From Falsibacillus albus (GTDB lineage: Bacteria; Bacillota; Bacilli; Bacillales; DSM-25281): DNA of 64,000 nt. Below the pieces are notes generated by a model that made no database searches, was not told where the DNA came from, and was given only the letters and a program-made list of their open reading frames with translations. Made by a program: the position numbers and the translations under genes. Positions 36,893-45,000 of this stretch are shown here, piece by piece (the first letter of the stretch is position 1; each line of letters begins with the position of its first letter). The stretch is taken from positions 124,001 through 188,000 of the forward strand of contig NZ_RCVZ01000001.1 in NCBI RefSeq assembly GCF_003668575.1. The letters run 5' to 3'.

Positions 36893-36991
36893 CAAGGGCT
36901 GGCTATTATCGGTGTGATTCCCTTCTATGTGAACGATTTTATTGATTTCACATAGGATATTGGGATCGCATCGTTTGATACCCAGTCCTTT
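36893..36991. other. Long imperfect inverted repeat after fxsA
   Basis: About 100 bp folding into one long bulged hairpin: AAGGGCTGG with CCCAGTCCTT at the ends, GATTCCC with GGGATC inside, and a perfect inner stem CTATGTGAA (36925-36933) with TTCACATAG (36947-36955). There is no T-run, so it is not a standard terminator. Confidence 0.55.
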
Positions 36992-37027
36992 ATTTGGCTT
37001 TTAGCAGTTTTTTAAATGTAATCGATC

Positions 37028-37198
37028 AATTGAAATTGTTTCGAGCGGAAGGTACGGGACTTTTCGAAAATGCATACGCATTTTCTTCGTGCGGTGTTAG
37101 CTCGAAGAAGTGAATTTGATGTCCTGAGGGATTAGCGGGCAAGGTGAGATCCGCCATCGATGCGTGCATACTGCAGCGGAAATCAACCTTGCACAACC
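37028..37198 (+). repeat. GTTGATTGGAG-family repeat, TTCGTGCGGTGTTAGC type
   Basis: GAGCGGAAGGTACGGGAC, then CATTTTCTTCGTGCGGTG, TTAGC, AGAAGTGAATTTGATGTCCT, GCGGGCAAGGTGAG and CTGCAGCGGAAATCAACCTT. It is clearly the same sub-type as 9080-9297. With the hairpin before it, it accounts for the 36892-37235 gap. Confidence 0.75.
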
Positions 37199-37235
37199 CA
37201 TGTTGAATACCACAAATTATACAAATTTGTCCTTA

Positions 37236-38366
37236 TCATGTTAACTTATCATCGGTTTTGCCCTTAATGAAATTCCATACATCGTGGAACACATTGGCCT
37301 TATGAAGAGTCGTGATAATGACGAGTGTGACAGGTCCAAGGATCAATCCAAGAAACCCTACTAATTTAAAGCCAACGAATAATGCTATTAATGTAGCCAA
37401 TGGATCAAGGCCAATGCTTGAAGACAAAACTTTTGGCTCCATGATCTGTCTTTGGACGATTACGATTACATACAAAATACTTAACCCTACAGCCAACCCA
37501 GTATCGCCAGCAATGGCCTCATAAACAATCCAAGGTACAAATACAGCCCCGGTTCCCAAATAAGGCAAAAGATCTACAAGCCCGCTGACCAAGGCAATGG
37601 TGATGGCATAATCCACCCTCAAGATCAAAAGTCCGATAAGAACGATGACACTTGTGATGGATATTAAAGTGAATTGAGCACGGATAAAGCCGAATAAAGC
37701 CTTCTTTAAATCAATGAAGACCTTTTGACCGCTTGTGCGCGCTTTGACGGGTAAAAACCTCGCCAATAAACCAGAAAGACGATACCAATCTTTGCTGATA
37801 AAAAATGTAGCAAGTGCAGAAAATACTAAAACAGTGGCAGCATTTGGAATCCACGAAATGATATTAGGCAGTTTTTGAAAGAAATTTTGTAAAAATGCAC
37901 CGGCCGATGAGGCAATTTTCTGGCCAGCAGTTTGAATATTTTGTGTGATTGTATCCTGTTGTCCGGCATTCAGGTTTTTAAATAAACTAGCCCCTTCATT
38001 GTAAAGCGGAATAATCTGTGAGGTAATGAGGTTTTCAATGTACTTTACAAGCGTATCCACATGTTCCGGTACTACTTTTCCTAGATAATTAGCCCCAGAA
38101 ACAATTTCAGCAATCAGCAAAGTGATTAGTCCTGCAAAAAATGCAATGAGGATGACCAATGATATTAAAACGGCTGCAGACCGCGGGATTCTTGCTTTAT
38201 TCTCAAAGAGGTTCACTAAAGGATTGATGATAAAGGCAATGCCGATCGCAATTAAAAAAGGATAGGTAACGGTGGAAATATAGTATAGGCCTATCAATGA
38301 AATGACGATAATTCCAATTACAAATATAAACCGGAGGGTCCGATATATAAATTCCGGATTCAACAA
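37236..38366 (-). CDS. ytvI: Sporulation integral membrane protein YtvI (AI-2E family)
   Basis: AI-2E-exporter-fold permease with about seven hydrophobic helices, 376 residues. The helix pair VDLLPYLGTGAVFVPW and the region before the end (GLDPLATLIALFVGFKL, LGLILGPV) are typical. In B. subtilis YtvI is counted among sporulation membrane proteins; transported substrate unknown. TTG start at 38366 with AAAGGTGG seven bases upstream. It is divergent from ytwI. Confidence 0.88.
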   Translation of the reverse strand: MLNPEFIYRTLRFIFVIGIIVISLIGLYYISTVTYPFLIAIGIAFIINPLVNLFENKARIPRSAAVLISLVILIAFFAGLITLLIAEIVSGANYLGKVVPEHVDTLVKYIENLITSQIIPLYNEGASLFKNLNAGQQDTITQNIQTAGQKIASSAGAFLQNFFQKLPNIISWIPNAATVLVFSALATFFISKDWYRLSGLLARFLPVKARTSGQKVFIDLKKALFGFIRAQFTLISITSVIVLIGLLILRVDYAITIALVSGLVDLLPYLGTGAVFVPWIVYEAIAGDTGLAVGLSILYVIVIVQRQIMEPKVLSSSIGLDPLATLIALFVGFKLVGFLGLILGPVTLVIITTLHKANVFHDVWNFIKGKTDDKLT

Positions 38367-38534
38367 TGATCAACCACCTTTGATATCAAATATAAGTATT
38401 ATTCTACATGGTGTTGCAACTGAAAAAAAGTTCCAATTTTATTAACGTTTTTGCAAAACAACCCTTTGTGAAAAAATATACAAAGTTTTTAGTATGTTAG
38501 GATAATATTGGCATCACTTTGAAGGGGTGAAAAT

Positions 38535-38996
38535 ATGTTTGTTCAGCCAATGCTCTTTTTATTATTGCTCCTTGGAATTGCCCTTTTGGCTAAAAATCAA
38601 TCACTGCTCATAGCTGTCGTGGTTTTAATTGTATTAAAAATCATAGGGATTGATGAAAAAATATTTTCAGCGCTGCAGACAAAAGGCATCAATTGGGGAG
38701 TCACCATCATCACAATCGCTGTTTTAGCACCTATTGCCAGTGGTGCGATCGGCTTTAAAGAATTAGGGGAATCCATGAAATCTCCTTTGGCATGGATTGC
38801 GTTATTGGCAGGGATGGCGGTCGCACTGATCGCGAAGAGCGGGTTGGGGCTCCTTGAAGATGACCCCCATATCACCACTGCGTTGGTCCTGGGAACGATA
38901 ATATCCGTCTCATTATTCAATGGTGTCGCTGTGGGACCGTTGATTGGAGCCGGCATTGCTTATATGGCAATGAAAGTCATGCAAATATTTACATGA
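38535..38996 (+). CDS. ytwI: DUF441 family membrane protein YtwI
   Basis: 153-residue membrane protein of unknown function with four or five hydrophobic segments; WGVTIITIAVLAPIASG and GTIISVSLFNGVAVGPLIGAG (in part) are the conserved stretches of the family. GAAGGGGTG precedes the ATG. It lies directly upstream of citZ in Bacillus genomes, but here a terminator and a separate citZ promoter keep them apart. Confidence 0.86.
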   Translation: MFVQPMLFLLLLLGIALLAKNQSLLIAVVVLIVLKIIGIDEKIFSALQTKGINWGVTIITIAVLAPIASGAIGFKELGESMKSPLAWIALLAGMAVALIAKSGLGLLEDDPHITTALVLGTIISVSLFNGVAVGPLIGAGIAYMAMKVMQIFT

Positions 38997-39036
38997 TCTT
39001 ATGCAAGTTATTATATTAGTAAAGAACCAAATTTTA

Positions 39037-39069
39037 TCACCAGAAAAGAGTTTCTTCTGGTGAATTTTT
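39037..39069 (+). terminator. Terminator after ytwI
   Basis: TCACCAGAA pairs with TTCTGGTGA, followed by ATTTTTG. Confidence 0.85.
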
Positions 39070-39123
39070 GATTATTTAAGTTTTTCTAAAAAAATAATTT
39101 TTATTTATTTTAATGCGTATCCG

Positions 39124-39172
39124 TTCACAAAAGTCAGATAATTGTTTATAATAGGAAATGTAAGCGTATGCT
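39124..39172 (+). promoter_or_regulatory. citZ promoter with cre-like site
   Basis: TTCACA (39124-39129), 17-bp spacer, TATAAT (39147-39152). At the expected start site lies TGTAAGCGTATGCT (39159-39172), 11 of 14 matches to the cre consensus. CcpA represses citZ in B. subtilis from a site of similar sequence. The transcript leader to the citZ start is about 198 nt and contains small hairpins at 39252-39272 and 39296-39314. Confidence 0.7.
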
Positions 39173-39356
39173 AAAAAAATGTCGTTTTTCGCAAGAGAAT
39201 GTCGAAGTATTTCTGTGCATGTTTGTCAAATGAGCAAGCGCTCGATAGCCCAAGGAAATTCCTTTGGTGAAGAAATACATTGAACAAGCCTAATTGGCTT
39301 TTTGCTCCACATTGCAATGGTGATGTGAGATTTATATTGATAAAGGAGAGATTGAT

Positions 39357-40475
39357 ATGACAGCAACACGAGGTTTAGAAGGTGTTGTAGCTACAACTTC
39401 TTCCATCAGCTCAATCATCGATGACACCCTTACATATGTAGGCTATAACATCGACGACTTGGCAGAAAACGCAAGCTTTGAAGAGGTAATCTACCTGCTT
39501 TGGCACGGCCAGCTTCCTACTGCAGGTCAGCTTAACGAATTGAAAGAACAATTGGCTAAGGATGCCGCGGTGCCACAGGAAGTATTGAATCAATTTAAAA
39601 CGTTTCCAATCAATAAAGTGCATCCAATGGCAGCAATCCGTACAGCGGTTTCTTCCCTTGGTTTATTCGATGAAGAAGCGGATGTCATGGAAAAGGATGC
39701 CAACTATCGCAAAGCGGTTCGTCTTCAAGCAAAATTACCTACACTTGTAACTGCGTTTGCGCGTATCCGCAAAGGATTGGAGCCGATCGCACCAAAGAGA
39801 GATCTTGGTTTTGCTGCTAATTTCCTATACATGCTTACTGGCGAAGAACCGAAAGATATTGCGGTTGAAGCATTCAATAAAGCGTTGGTCCTTCATGCAG
39901 ACCACGAACTAAATGCATCCACATTCACTGCGCGAGTGTGTGTCGCCACTTTATCCGATGTGTATTCAGGCGTAACGGCAGCAATCGGTGCGTTGAAAGG
40001 ACCTCTTCATGGCGGTGCTAATGAACAGGTTATGAAGATGTTGACCGAAATCGGCTCTGTTGAAAATGTAGATTCGTATATTCATGAGAAATTGAACAAT
40101 AAAGAAAAAATCATGGGCTTCGGTCACCGTGTTTACCGTAAAGGGGATCCACGCGCGAAACACCTAAGAGAAATGTCAGAAAAGCTTACAAAATTAACGG
40201 GTGAATCCCATTTCTATGAAATGTCCACAAAAATTGAAAATATCGTGACATCAGAAAAAGGGCTTCCGCCAAATGTTGATTTCTATTCTGCATCTGTGTA
40301 CCACAGCTTAGGGATCGACCATGATCTATTCACACCGATCTTTGCTGTAAGCCGTGTATCCGGTTGGCTTGCCCATATTCTTGAACAGTATGAAAATAAC
40401 CGCTTGATCCGTCCGCGTGCTGATTATACCGGTCCAGGAATGCAAACTTACGTGCCTGTTGAAAAACGCGGATAA
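39357..40475 (+). CDS. citZ: Citrate synthase
   Basis: Condenses acetyl-CoA and oxaloacetate, entry to the TCA cycle. 372 residues, Gram-positive type I dimeric form. Active-site segments include LHADHELNASTFTARV (His), GPLHGGANEQVMKML (His) and the MGFGHRVYRKGDPRA region. AAAGGAGAG precedes the ATG. First gene of citZ-icd-mdh; a stable hairpin lies between citZ and icd. It has a good promoter with a cre-like site and an unusually long leader. Confidence 0.97.
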   Translation: MTATRGLEGVVATTSSISSIIDDTLTYVGYNIDDLAENASFEEVIYLLWHGQLPTAGQLNELKEQLAKDAAVPQEVLNQFKTFPINKVHPMAAIRTAVSSLGLFDEEADVMEKDANYRKAVRLQAKLPTLVTAFARIRKGLEPIAPKRDLGFAANFLYMLTGEEPKDIAVEAFNKALVLHADHELNASTFTARVCVATLSDVYSGVTAAIGALKGPLHGGANEQVMKMLTEIGSVENVDSYIHEKLNNKEKIMGFGHRVYRKGDPRAKHLREMSEKLTKLTGESHFYEMSTKIENIVTSEKGLPPNVDFYSASVYHSLGIDHDLFTPIFAVSRVSGWLAHILEQYENNRLIRPRADYTGPGMQTYVPVEKRG

Positions 40476-40528
40476 CGCCTTTATTTACAAATTGAAAAAT
40501 TATTGTTGTAATATGTAATGTGAGTTTA

Positions 40529-40559
40529 AAAGGTTAGGGGCAGCTGCCATCTAACCTTT
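40529..40559 (+). other. Intercistronic hairpin between citZ and icd
   Basis: AAAGGTTAG (40529-40537) pairs perfectly with CTAACCTTT (40551-40559), with a small GGC-AGCT-GCC hairpin inside. There is no T-run after it, so it is more likely an mRNA processing or stability element than a terminator. Confidence 0.65.
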
Positions 40560-40583
40560 GATATTGATATTGGAGGGAAAGAC

Positions 40584-41852
40584 ATGTCACAAGGTGAAAA
40601 AATTACTGTAGAAAATGGTGTATTAAACGTTCCTAACAACCCAATCGTTCCATTTATCGAAGGAGACGGCACAGGTCCTGATATCTGGGCTTCTGCATCA
40701 CGCGTATTGGATGCAGCTGTGGAAAAAGCTTACAATGGTGAGCGCAAATTAGTATGGAAAGAAGTATTGGCAGGGGAAAAAGCATTTAATAAAACAGGTG
40801 AATGGCTCCCAAGCGAAACACTTGATGTTATCCGCGAATATTTCATTGCCATCAAAGGACCTCTTACGACACCGGTAGGCGGCGGAATCCGTTCATTGAA
40901 CGTAGCGCTTCGCCAAGAATTGGACCTTTTTGTGTGCCTGCGTCCAGTCCGCTATTTTGATGGAGTACCATCCCCAGTAAAGCGTCCTGAAGATACAGAC
41001 ATGGTTATCTTCCGTGAAAATACTGAAGATATTTATGCCGGAATCGAGTATGCAAAAGGTTCAGATGAAGTGAAAAAAGTTATCGAATTCCTTCAAAATG
41101 AAATGGGCGTTAACAAAATCAGATTCCCTGAAACTTCCGGAATCGGCATTAAGCCAGTTTCTGAAGAAGGTACAAGCCGTCTTGTTCGTGCAGCAATCAA
41201 TTATGCCATCACTGAAGGACGCAAATCTGTAACATTGGTTCACAAAGGGAATATCATGAAATTTACTGAAGGTGCCTTCAAAAACTGGGGCTACGAGCTT
41301 GCTGAAAAAGAATTCGGAGATAAAGTCTTCACTTGGGCACAATATGACAAGATCAAAGAAGAAAAAGGATTGGATGCTGCCAATCAAGCACAATCCGAAG
41401 CCGAAGCTGCTGGGAAAATCATCGTAAAAGATGCAATCGCAGATATCTTCTTACAGCAAATCTTGACGCGCCCAGCTGAGTTTGATGTAGTGGCTACTAT
41501 GAATTTGAACGGAGACTACATCTCTGATGCATTGGCTGCTCAAGTAGGCGGAATCGGAATCGCTCCTGGTGCAAACATCAACTATGAAACAGGACACGCG
41601 ATTTTTGAAGCTACTCATGGAACAGCTCCTAAATATGCTGGCCTTGATAAAGTAAATCCTTCCTCCGTCATCCTTTCTGGTGTGTTAATGCTTGAACACC
41701 TTGGATGGAGCGAAGCAGCCAACCTTATCACAAAAGCAATGGAAAAATCCATCGCATCAAAAGTAGTAACATATGACTTCGCCCGCTTAATGGACGGAGC
41801 AACTGAAGTAAAATGCTCTGAATTCGGAGACGAACTAATCAAGAATATGTAA
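40584..41852 (+). CDS. icd: NADP-dependent isocitrate dehydrogenase
   Basis: Oxidative decarboxylation of isocitrate to 2-oxoglutarate. 422 residues. Isocitrate-binding [18 protein letters not shown] (near 97-114), catalytic Tyr/Lys regions [13 protein letters not shown] and [11 protein letters not shown], and the metal-binding [15 protein letters not shown] segment are present. GGAGGG precedes the ATG. Central gene of the citZ-icd-mdh cluster. After it comes a repeat and a hairpin rather than the short spacer to mdh I would expect. Confidence 0.97.
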   Translation: MSQGEKITVENGVLNVPNNPIVPFIEGDGTGPDIWASASRVLDAAVEKAYNGERKLVWKEVLAGEKAFNKTGEWLPSETLDVIREYFIAIKGPLTTPVGGGIRSLNVALRQELDLFVCLRPVRYFDGVPSPVKRPEDTDMVIFRENTEDIYAGIEYAKGSDEVKKVIEFLQNEMGVNKIRFPETSGIGIKPVSEEGTSRLVRAAINYAITEGRKSVTLVHKGNIMKFTEGAFKNWGYELAEKEFGDKVFTWAQYDKIKEEKGLDAANQAQSEAEAAGKIIVKDAIADIFLQQILTRPAEFDVVATMNLNGDYISDALAAQVGGIGIAPGANINYETGHAIFEATHGTAPKYAGLDKVNPSSVILSGVLMLEHLGWSEAANLITKAMEKSIASKVVTYDFARLMDGATEVKCSEFGDELIKNM

Positions 41853-41855
41853 GCA

Positions 41856-41994
41856 GAAAAGCGAGGCAGCTTGATCAGAGGCGTATAGATTGGGAAAATT
41901 AGAATGCAAATTTTCCTTGGACTGAAGTGTTGACTTTTCGTAAGCACGCTGAAGGAAGTCTACTAGCCTCTAGTTGCCGGAGCTGGACATGCAG
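41856..41994. repeat. AGCGGAAGCGCC-type intergenic repeat, short copy
   Basis: AAAAGCGAGGCAGCTTGATC, TTGGGAAAATTAG, AATTTTCCTTGGACTGA, TGTTGACTTTTCGTAAGC, GGAAGTC and GCCTCTAGTTGCCGGAGC. Same block order as 23337-23572 but lacking its extra middle stretch. It lies between icd and mdh. Confidence 0.75.
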
Positions 41995-41998
41995 AAAA

Positions 41999-42023
41999 GC
42001 GGAGCCGGTTGAACCGGCTCCGC
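41999..42023. other. GC-rich hairpin between icd and mdh
   Basis: GCGGAGCCGGTT pairs with AACCGGCTCCGC almost without a loop. No T-run follows on the + strand (on the minus strand TTTTC follows). It may slow or process transcripts between icd and mdh. Confidence 0.55.
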
Positions 42024-42109
42024 GATTTAATAGAAACTGGATCACTCTTGCTCGGCTGTTCATTGTGGACAGAATATTACATAGCAAACAAATAAAGGGG
42101 GAATCTCTC

Positions 42110-43048
42110 ATGTCAATCAAGCGTAAAAAGATTTCTGTAATTGGTGGAGGATTTACTGGCGCTACAACTGCATTTTTACTTGCTCAAAAAGAGCTCGGCG
42201 ATGTCGTTTTGGTCGATATCCCTCAAATGGAAAACCCAACTAAAGGGAAAGCACTGGATATGCTTGAAGCAAGCCCTGTACAAGGTTTCGACGCCAACAT
42301 TACTGGAACAGCAGACTACGAGGACACGAAGGATTCAGATATCGTAGTCATTACCGCTGGAATCGCACGCAAGCCGGGCATGAGCAGAGATGACCTCGTG
42401 CAAACGAATCAAAAAATCATGAAGAGTGTAACCCAGGAAATCGTAAAATTTTCTCCAAACTGCTTGATCATCGTTTTAACGAACCCGGTGGATGCAATGA
42501 CCTATACAGTATTCAAAGAATCAGGATTCCCGAAAAGCAGGGTAATCGGTCAATCCGGCGTTCTTGATACAGCAAGGTTCCGTACATTTGTGGCACAGGA
42601 ACTTAACCTTTCAGTCAAGGATGTCACTGGATTTGTATTGGGCGGGCATGGAGACGATATGGTTCCGCTTGTGCGATATTCCTATGCTGGAGGAATACCA
42701 CTTGAAACATTGATTCCTCAAGACCGCCTGGAAGCGATTGTTGAGCGCACGCGCAAAGGCGGCGGTGAAATCGTAAATCTTCTAGGCAACGGGAGTGCAT
42801 ATTATGCACCTGCCGCGTCATTGGTTGAAATGTGCGAGGCCATCCTGAAAGATCAGCGCCGTGTACTTCCAACCATTGCCTACCTCGAAGGTGAGTACGG
42901 GTATGATGGCATTTATTTGGGAGTCCCTACAATCGTTGGCGGCAATGGATTGGAAAAAATCATCGAATTGGAACTTACCGATGATGAAAAAGCAGCACTA
43001 ACAAAATCTGCCGATTCCGTTAAAAATGTAATGAGTTCGCTTGCATGA
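42110..43048 (+). CDS. mdh: Malate dehydrogenase
   Basis: NAD-dependent oxidation of malate to oxaloacetate, LDH-like type. 312 residues, identical in length to B. subtilis Mdh. [13 protein letters not shown] at 11-23 is the dinucleotide fold and the Asp in VVLVDIP fixes NAD use; the catalytic His is in [11 protein letters not shown] near 175-185, with substrate Arg in [11 protein letters not shown]. Start at 42110 with AAGGGGGAA upstream. A reading frame extends back to 41927, but that part is repeat and hairpin sequence. Confidence 0.97.
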   Translation: MSIKRKKISVIGGGFTGATTAFLLAQKELGDVVLVDIPQMENPTKGKALDMLEASPVQGFDANITGTADYEDTKDSDIVVITAGIARKPGMSRDDLVQTNQKIMKSVTQEIVKFSPNCLIIVLTNPVDAMTYTVFKESGFPKSRVIGQSGVLDTARFRTFVAQELNLSVKDVTGFVLGGHGDDMVPLVRYSYAGGIPLETLIPQDRLEAIVERTRKGGGEIVNLLGNGSAYYAPAASLVEMCEAILKDQRRVLPTIAYLEGEYGYDGIYLGVPTIVGGNGLEKIIELELTDDEKAALTKSADSVKNVMSSLA

Positions 43049-43063
43049 AACTATCTATCATCA

Positions 43064-43095
43064 CGCCGAGGCAATGGATGCCTTGGCGTTTTTCT
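43064..43095 (+). terminator. Terminator after mdh
   Basis: CGCCGAGGCA pairs with TGCCTTGGCG (one wobble) around ATGGA, followed by TTTTTCT. Confidence 0.88.
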
Positions 43096-43202
43096 ATGGA
43101 ATGATGGCTCTAGGATAGAACATCGTGCCGATAAAAGGACAGATCACTGAGAAAATGGAGCGCCATCTTCAATTCACATCAGAGCACCTCATAAAATTTC
43201 TT

Positions 43203-43231
43203 TTGAAAGGGTAGGTTAAAAATGCTATGAT
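43203..43231 (+). promoter_or_regulatory. SigA promoter of the MaoC-like gene
   Basis: TTGAAA (43203-43208), 17-bp spacer, TATGAT (43226-43231); predicted start site near 43238. Confidence 0.75.
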
Positions 43232-43281
43232 AGAATCAAAAGACAGACAATACAGAGTTTTCTTTATTTTTTTATTTAAAT

Positions 43282-43295
43282 TGTAAACGGTTACA
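43282..43295 (+). promoter_or_regulatory. cre site downstream of the MaoC-gene start site
   Basis: TGTAAACGGTTACA fits the cre consensus at all positions and is nearly a perfect palindrome. It lies about 45-58 bases past the predicted start site and five bases before the ribosome site, a roadblock-type repression position for CcpA. Confidence 0.85.
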
Positions 43296-43313
43296 TATTT
43301 CGGAGGTGTCTTT

Positions 43314-43790
43314 ATGCTGCTGGGAAAAAAGCGAAAAATGGGTAGGAAAATCGAAGAGATTTGTGTCGGTGAAAAACTGACCCTAACAGAAAAAATTGAA
43401 GATAAGGACCTTTTATTATTCCTTGGCTTGACCAATGATGCGAATCCTTTATATATTCAACATGATTATGCATCGCAGACTCCATTTAAGAAACCTATAG
43501 TTCCTACAATCATGCTTACTGGTACGATAACCGCTGCAGTTTCGAAATATCTGCCTGGACCAGGCTCACATATTTTAAAACATGAAATCGAATTCCCAAA
43601 ACCGGTATACCATTATGGGACAGTAGAGTTTTTATTTGAGGTAACCAAGGTGAATAAGGAAGAGCGAACAGTAGAAGTGAAGGTCCATGCAACAAACGAG
43701 GAAAATGAAACGGTCGTCACCGGTATGGTCCTTGTTTGTCCGCCACAGCAAATCGACGGAATGAACGGGAATGCATTGGAAAATTTCTAA
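43314..43790 (+). CDS. MaoC-like hotdog protein with altered catalytic His
   Basis: 158-residue single hotdog domain related to (R)-specific enoyl-CoA hydratases. The motif D-x-N-P-x-H of active hydratases reads Asp42-Ala-Asn-Pro-Leu-Tyr47: the catalytic His is Tyr, though a His is present at position 50. It may be a hydratase with shifted geometry, a thioesterase-like enzyme or a binding protein. CGGAGGTG precedes the ATG. Single-gene unit with a strong promoter and a perfect cre site, so it is probably repressed on preferred sugars, which fits a role in fatty acid or acyl-CoA use. Confidence 0.78.
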   Translation: MLLGKKRKMGRKIEEICVGEKLTLTEKIEDKDLLLFLGLTNDANPLYIQHDYASQTPFKKPIVPTIMLTGTITAAVSKYLPGPGSHILKHEIEFPKPVYHYGTVEFLFEVTKVNKEERTVEVKVHATNEENETVVTGMVLVCPPQQIDGMNGNALENF

Positions 43791-43987
43791 CATGATGAAA
43801 TAACAATCCATTCATTCTAAAGTTTGCTCAGACCGAAGACAAATGAGATTCTTGTCTAGGGTTTATTTTAATGATTGTAAATTGAGATTGTTCACCACTG
43901 CAAGGGATCAGGGTCGAGCTTCTATAGTTCCTATGTGCATGATTCTCCACTGTCCTTCTTATTCCAATGGACATATAATGGTGCTAA

Positions 43988-44062
43988 GTGGATTGGAGCG
44001 GAAGGCACTTGACTCCTGCGGGAAATAGAGGGAAGCAAGTGCCTGCAGCGGAAAGGAATGGA
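43988..44062 (+). repeat. GTTGATTGGAG-family repeat, minimal copy
   Basis: GTGGATTGGAGCGGAAGGCA, ACTCCTGCGGGAAATAG, AAGTGCCTGCAGCGGAAAG. Short copy without the left module. The rest of the 43791-44283 gap holds the hairpin at 44161 and the phoP promoter. Confidence 0.7.
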
Positions 44063-44160
44063 CAATGTTTTTAGTGAAAACACCTATCTAAGTTAAAATA
44101 AATGATTAACGCAAAAAGAGGAGCACAAGAAAGGTTCTCAATGCAATTGATCTAAATTGT

Positions 44161-44190
44161 GATTGTCCCATCGGGGGCAATCTTTTTTTA
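44161..44190 (+). terminator. Terminator upstream of the phoP promoter
   Basis: GATTGTCCC pairs with GGGGCAATC (one wobble) around ATCG, followed by TTTTTTT. It is about 370 bp from the MaoC stop codon, so it may end read-through from there or a transcript I cannot identify. Confidence 0.8.
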
Positions 44191-44191
44191 T

Positions 44192-44221
44192 TTATCATTG
44201 ATTTGGGAATTATATTATAAT
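44192..44221 (+). promoter_or_regulatory. Candidate phoP promoter
   Basis: TTATCA (44192-44197), 18-bp spacer, TATAAT (44216-44221). About 63 bp before the phoP start. Confidence 0.5.
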
Positions 44222-44283
44222 AAGGTCAAGAAGTGGTTCCTGGATGAAGGGGTTTTAATTTTTGATAAAAGATGGAGGACTTC

Positions 44284-45000
44284 ATGAGTAAAAAAATTTT
44301 GATCGTCGAAGATGAACAATCAATCGCAACACTACTAAAGTATAACCTTGAACAAGCCGGCTATGATGCATTGACCGCTCCAGACGGTGAGCAAGGAAAA
44401 GTACTGGCCATCGAGCAGCATCCAGACTTGATCATATTGGATTTGATGCTGCCTAAACTGGATGGAATTGAAGTTTGCAAAGAGCTTCGCCAGCAAAAAG
44501 TCATGACTCCGATCTTGATGCTTACGGCTAAAGATGACGAATTCGATAAGGTTCTTGGATTGGAATTAGGTGCAGATGATTATATGACAAAGCCTTTTAG
44601 TCCGAGAGAGGTTGTGGCTCGAGTAAAAGCGATCCTTCGCAGGTCCCAAGTACAGGCAGAGCTTGTCGAAGGGACGCAAGAAGAGCGGGTATGCATTGAA
44701 ATTGGCGGGCTGAAAATTTACCCTGAACATTATGAAGCTTATTTCGATGATAATTTGTTGGAATTCACACCAAAGGAATTTGAGCTTCTTTTGTATTTGG
44801 CAAAGAATAAAGGTCGTGTATTGACGAGGGATCAATTACTGAGCGCGGTCTGGAATTACGATTTTGCCGGTGACACTAGAATTGTGGATGTACATATCAG
44901 CCATTTAAGGGAGAAAATTGAAAGTAATACAAAGAAACCAGCGTATATCAAGACGATCAGAGGATTAGGCTACAAATTAGAGGAGCCCAAAGGTATATGA
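44284..45000 (+). CDS. phoP: Phosphate response regulator PhoP
   Basis: OmpR-family response regulator of the phosphate starvation system. 238 residues: receiver domain with acidic pocket (VEDEQ) and phospho-acceptor Asp53 in LIILDLMLPKLDG, conserved Lys in MTKPFSPREV, then a winged-helix DNA-binding domain (FTPKEFELLLYLAKNKG, TRIVDVHISHLREKIE). The start at 44284 has GGAGG five bases upstream; an ATG at 44272 overlaps that site. It overlaps phoR by four bases (ATGA). A four-repeat Pho box lies downstream of phoR at 46797. Confidence 0.96.
   Translation: MSKKILIVEDEQSIATLLKYNLEQAGYDALTAPDGEQGKVLAIEQHPDLIILDLMLPKLDGIEVCKELRQQKVMTPILMLTAKDDEFDKVLGLELGADDYMTKPFSPREVVARVKAILRRSQVQAELVEGTQEERVCIEIGGLKIYPEHYEAYFDDNLLEFTPKEFELLLYLAKNKGRVLTRDQLLSAVWNYDFAGDTRIVDVHISHLREKIESNTKKPAYIKTIRGLGYKLEEPKGI

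Noticed and set aside
39200-39206. TGTCGAA, a possible Spo0A box in the citZ leader
   Set aside because: A single 7-mer about 40 bases downstream of the start site with no second site; too weak to claim.
41927-42109. In-frame upstream extension of mdh by 61 codons
   Set aside because: It translates repeat and hairpin sequence; the ATG at 42110 has a ribosome site and gives the exact family length.
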